49,675 nt of DNA from the NCBI RefSeq assembly GCF_030433675.1, contig NZ_JAROCB010000008.1, positions 1 through 49,675 of the forward strand. Reading direction: 5' to 3'. This document shows positions 47,988 through 49,675 of the stretch, one piece after another. Position 1 is the first letter of the stretch; each line of letters opens with the position of its first letter. Made by a program: the position numbers and the translations under genes. The stretch comes from Leifsonia virtsii (GTDB taxonomy: Bacteria > Actinomycetota > Actinomycetes > Actinomycetales > Microbacteriaceae). The notes below the pieces were generated by a model. The model saw only the letters and a program-made list of their open reading frames with translations. It had not been told where the DNA came from and did not search any database.

Positions 47988-48872
47988 ATGGCCCGCAAGA
48001 TCACCAGCACCAAGAGCGCCGAGGAGCGTCGTGCCGAGGCCGAGGAGCTGCAAGCGACGATCGCGACACAGGTCGAGGCGCTGCGCGAATCCGAGGCATG
48101 GGCGGCCTTCCTGAACTTCGCCCAGTCGTTCCACCGCTACAGCCTGGGAAACCTGCTGCTGATCTTCGCCCAGCGGCCCGAGGCGACCCACGTCGCCGGA
48201 TACAGGACCTGGCAGAAGCTCAACCGCCAAGTGCGCAAGGGCGAGCGCGGTATCCGCATCTTTGGCGGCCGCGAGATTCGCGAGACGGTCGAGAACGAAC
48301 GAACCGGCGAGGAAGAAGAACAGCGCCGCGTGCGGTTCTTCCCCGTCTCCGTGTTCGACATGGGACAGACCGACCTCATCGACGAGGAAGCCGGCGACCC
48401 GGCCGACATCGCGCGACCGCTCACCGGAGACGACGCCCGCGGCATCTTCGAGGCCACCGCCGACTACCTCACCGGCACCGGCTGGACCGTCGAGTGCGAG
48501 CCCATCGCGGGAGCTGCCAACGGCTACACCGACCCCGAGGCCCGACGCATCGTCATCGACGCGAACCTGTTTCCCGCCCAGGCAGCCAAGACGGCCCTGC
48601 ACGAGGCCGCGCACGCGATCCTGCACGCTGAGGAGGATCAGGCCGAGTACATCGAGCACCGCGGCGTGAAGGAAACCGAAGCCGAGAGCGTCGCCTACGT
48701 CGTCGCCGGCATTCTCGGACTGGACACCAGCGCCTACAGCGTCGGCTACGTCGCCGGGTGGAGCAACTGCGACTCCGACACCATCAAGGCCACCGCGGCC
48801 AACGTCCTGCGCGCCGCGCACACCCTCGCGGACGCGCTCACCGAGCCCGCGGCCGAGCTCGCCACCGCCTGA
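47988..48872 (+). CDS. ardC: ArdC-type antirestriction protein with metallopeptidase domain
   Basis: ATG at 47988 after CGGAGG gives 294 aa. The N-terminal ArdC region (SEAWAAFLNFAQSFHRYSLGNLLLIFAQRP, YRTWQKLNRQVRKGERGI) binds single-stranded DNA in known members. The second half is a zincin with LHEAAHAILH (HEAAH at 205-209) and a downstream ETEAESVAYVVA. ArdC proteins protect incoming plasmid DNA from restriction. The gene has R2 and a palindrome copy upstream, consistent with early expression on entry. Confidence 0.9.
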   Translation: MARKITSTKSAEERRAEAEELQATIATQVEALRESEAWAAFLNFAQSFHRYSLGNLLLIFAQRPEATHVAGYRTWQKLNRQVRKGERGIRIFGGREIRETVENERTGEEEEQRRVRFFPVSVFDMGQTDLIDEEAGDPADIARPLTGDDARGIFEATADYLTGTGWTVECEPIAGAANGYTDPEARRIVIDANLFPAQAAKTALHEAAHAILHAEEDQAEYIEHRGVKETEAESVAYVVAGILGLDTSAYSVGYVAGWSNCDSDTIKATAANVLRAAHTLADALTEPAAELATA

Positions 48873-48875
48873 CCC

Positions 48876-48889
48876 TAATAGTACTGTTG
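48876..48889 (+). promoter_or_regulatory. Palindrome copy 6
   Basis: TAATAGTACTGTTG lies 3 bases after the ardC stop and 12 bases before the next start, overlapping the ribosome site GGAGG. There is no -35 visible inside ardC at the right distance, so its effect might be on RNA or on a bound protein. Confidence 0.55.
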
Positions 48890-48901
48890 GAGGTAACTGC
48901 A

Positions 48902-49519
48902 ATGACCGGTGAGCCCACCCTGTTCGACCTGGCCGAATTCGAGCGCGAGGCGGTCGCCGCCACCCCCTGGGATGGCGCGCCCCTCAGCTACACGGCGGAC
49001 TACTACGAACCCGCCGCCCTGGTCGCCGCGTTCGAGCGCTATTGCGCCGAGCACGGGCACTTCGGCTGCATCCCCCGCAGCCACATGTGGCACCGCGCCT
49101 ACTACTTGGACGGCCCGACCGTCACCGAGGGTCACGAGCTGCACATGTTCACCGCGGACGCCTGGTGCCGTGAGGTTGACCACGACCACAGCGCCGCCCC
49201 GCTGCCCGGCGGCGGCCGGTATCAGGCCAACTGCCCGCGCTGCGCCTGGCACGTCATCACCGACAACGAGAGCGCCGCCGTCGAGGCGTGGCACGACCAC
49301 GCCCTCCCCGGATGGCGCGAGCTGCCGATCCTCCCCCGCAAGCTCGCCCGGTTCGAGAACAAGCAGCGGATCGCGGCCGTCGCCGCATGGGTCACCGCCA
49401 CCTATCCGGCCGCCTGGCAGCGGCCCGGCGTCCCGATCCTCACCGAGCGCGGCGAGCACGGACGCCGCCACGTCCCCGGCCGCTCTCCGCTCGGCGGCTA
49501 CGACCTCGCCGCCGACTAA
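48902..49519 (+). CDS. 205-aa protein with CPRC zinc motif (possibly DUF6349)
   Basis: ATG at 48902 follows GGAGGT. The protein starts TLFDLAEFEREAVAATPWDG, has aromatic and His-rich middle parts (GHFGCIPRSHMWHRAYY, HELHMFTADAWCREVDHDH) and a zinc ribbon-like YQANCPRCAWHVIT. The end is GRRHVPGRSPLGGYDLAAD. It resembles the DUF6349 family of actinobacterial mobile elements, though I am not sure. It sits between ardC and the join-crossing gene with a palindrome on each side. Confidence 0.68.
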   Translation: MTGEPTLFDLAEFEREAVAATPWDGAPLSYTADYYEPAALVAAFERYCAEHGHFGCIPRSHMWHRAYYLDGPTVTEGHELHMFTADAWCREVDHDHSAAPLPGGGRYQANCPRCAWHVITDNESAAVEAWHDHALPGWRELPILPRKLARFENKQRIAAVAAWVTATYPAAWQRPGVPILTERGEHGRRHVPGRSPLGGYDLAAD

Positions 49520-49522
49520 CCC

Positions 49523-49536
49523 CAACACCACTATTG
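49523..49536 (+). promoter_or_regulatory. Palindrome copy 7 (diverged)
   Basis: CAACACCACTATTG keeps the outer arms of the palindrome, but the centre GT is changed to CC. It lies 8 bases before the start of the join-crossing gene and overlaps its ribosome site. Confidence 0.45.
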
Positions 49537-49544
49537 GAGGACTC

Positions 49545-49675
49545 ATGACCACCGAGACGCACACCACACCCGCATGCATGTTTTGTCACCGGTCGAGCGT
49601 CGTCGAGCTCACGGCCGCGGAAGCCGCCGCGCTGCGCGCGGGCGCGCTGATTCAGGACGCCGCCCCCGCGAGGCC
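49545..49675 (+). CDS. Small Cys/His protein, N-terminal part (gene crosses the join)
   Basis: ATG follows GGAGG by four bases and lies 8 nt after a copy of the recurring palindrome. Joined to bases 1-156 it encodes 69 residues. Only the first 18 codons are unique to this end; the rest repeats the start of the window. The N-terminus has CMFCH (Cys11, Cys14, His15) and another Cys appears near residue 58, so a small metal site is possible but unproven. I do not recognise a family. It is the last gene of the run ardC, 205-aa protein, this gene, and is probably co-regulated with them. Confidence 0.75.
   Translation, partial: MTTETHTTPACMFCHRSSVVELTAAEAAALRAGALIQDAAPAR
49599..49675. repeat. 77-base terminal overlap with bases 1-77 (circular contig)
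   Basis: Bases 49599-49675 equal bases 1-77 without a mismatch, and the small gene starting at 49545 reads in frame across the join. An exact overlap of an odd assembly k-mer length is what a de Bruijn assembler leaves on a circular contig. The replicon length would then be 49598 bp. This is read as an assembly artefact rather than a biological repeat. Confidence 0.9.

Overview
The window is almost certainly one complete circular plasmid of about 49.6 kb from a high-GC Gram-positive bacterium, probably an actinomycete of the Microbacteriaceae type. The last 77 bases (49599-49675) repeat the first 77 exactly, which looks like an assembly overlap, and one small gene reads through the join. High GC, frequent GTG starts, a ParA with a small ribbon-helix-helix ParB, a VirB4 split in two (SCO6880-like half plus ATPase half), and DUF4913 and DUF6668 proteins all point to Actinobacteria. 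The genus is inferred.

Layout on the circle. (a) Replication, establishment and maintenance, 45.6 kb through the join to 4.3 kb, all on +: a primase-like replication protein, ArdC antirestriction protein, several small unknown proteins, SSB, ParA and ParB. Here a 14-bp palindrome (consensus TAAYAGTACTRTTA) recurs seven times just upstream of genes. (b) 4.3-6.1 kb: small unknown genes, including a divergent pair around a LexA-like box and an HTH gene with two GTCCC-N6-GGGAC operators. (c) 6.3-11 kb: a secreted I36-like protein, a lipoprotein, a membrane-fusion protein and a MacB-like ABC transporter, in more AT-rich DNA. (d) 11.3-24 kb: metal and envelope cargo, with two ArsR regulators, two intact CDF exporters, CopC, CopD, CtaG, LspA, CcsB, a DsbA-like thioredoxin and an M23 peptidase, ending in a broken third CDF gene and a resolvase. 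(e) 24.9-27.2 kb: antitoxin, Fic and a second resolvase in one overlapping operon, an unknown gene, and a tiny peptide gene coupled to an HTH gene. (f) 27.4-31.9 kb: mobilization (coiled-coil protein, oriT-like inverted repeats, MobC, relaxase, exonuclease-like protein). (g) 32-45.5 kb: a type IV secretion system as two operons diverging at 41 kb. The minus operon encodes DUF6668, pilin, a bitopic protein, VirB6, the split VirB4, VirD4 and DUF4913. The plus operon encodes HTH, lipoprotein, transglycosylase/M23, MinD-like ATPase, FHA and RHH proteins.

The most striking signal is non-coding. Two elements of about 195 nt (250-443 and 47733-47932) share two identical blocks and a common fold. Their stems differ in sequence but keep pairing (compensatory changes), and many hairpins close on C(GNA)G triloops on the minus strand. 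A third, shorter relative (27298-27395, on +) folds into a four-way junction with no unpaired base between helices, followed by the same GGAGTGCAACC motif. Each element sits just upstream of a gene whose template is the GNA-bearing strand: ArdC, a 93-aa protein ending in CDSCQ, and a 30-aa peptide also ending in CDSCQ. This geometry suggests single-strand promoters or priming sites that act as the transferred strand enters a recipient, or a structured RNA. The function is inference; the pairing is visible in the sequence.
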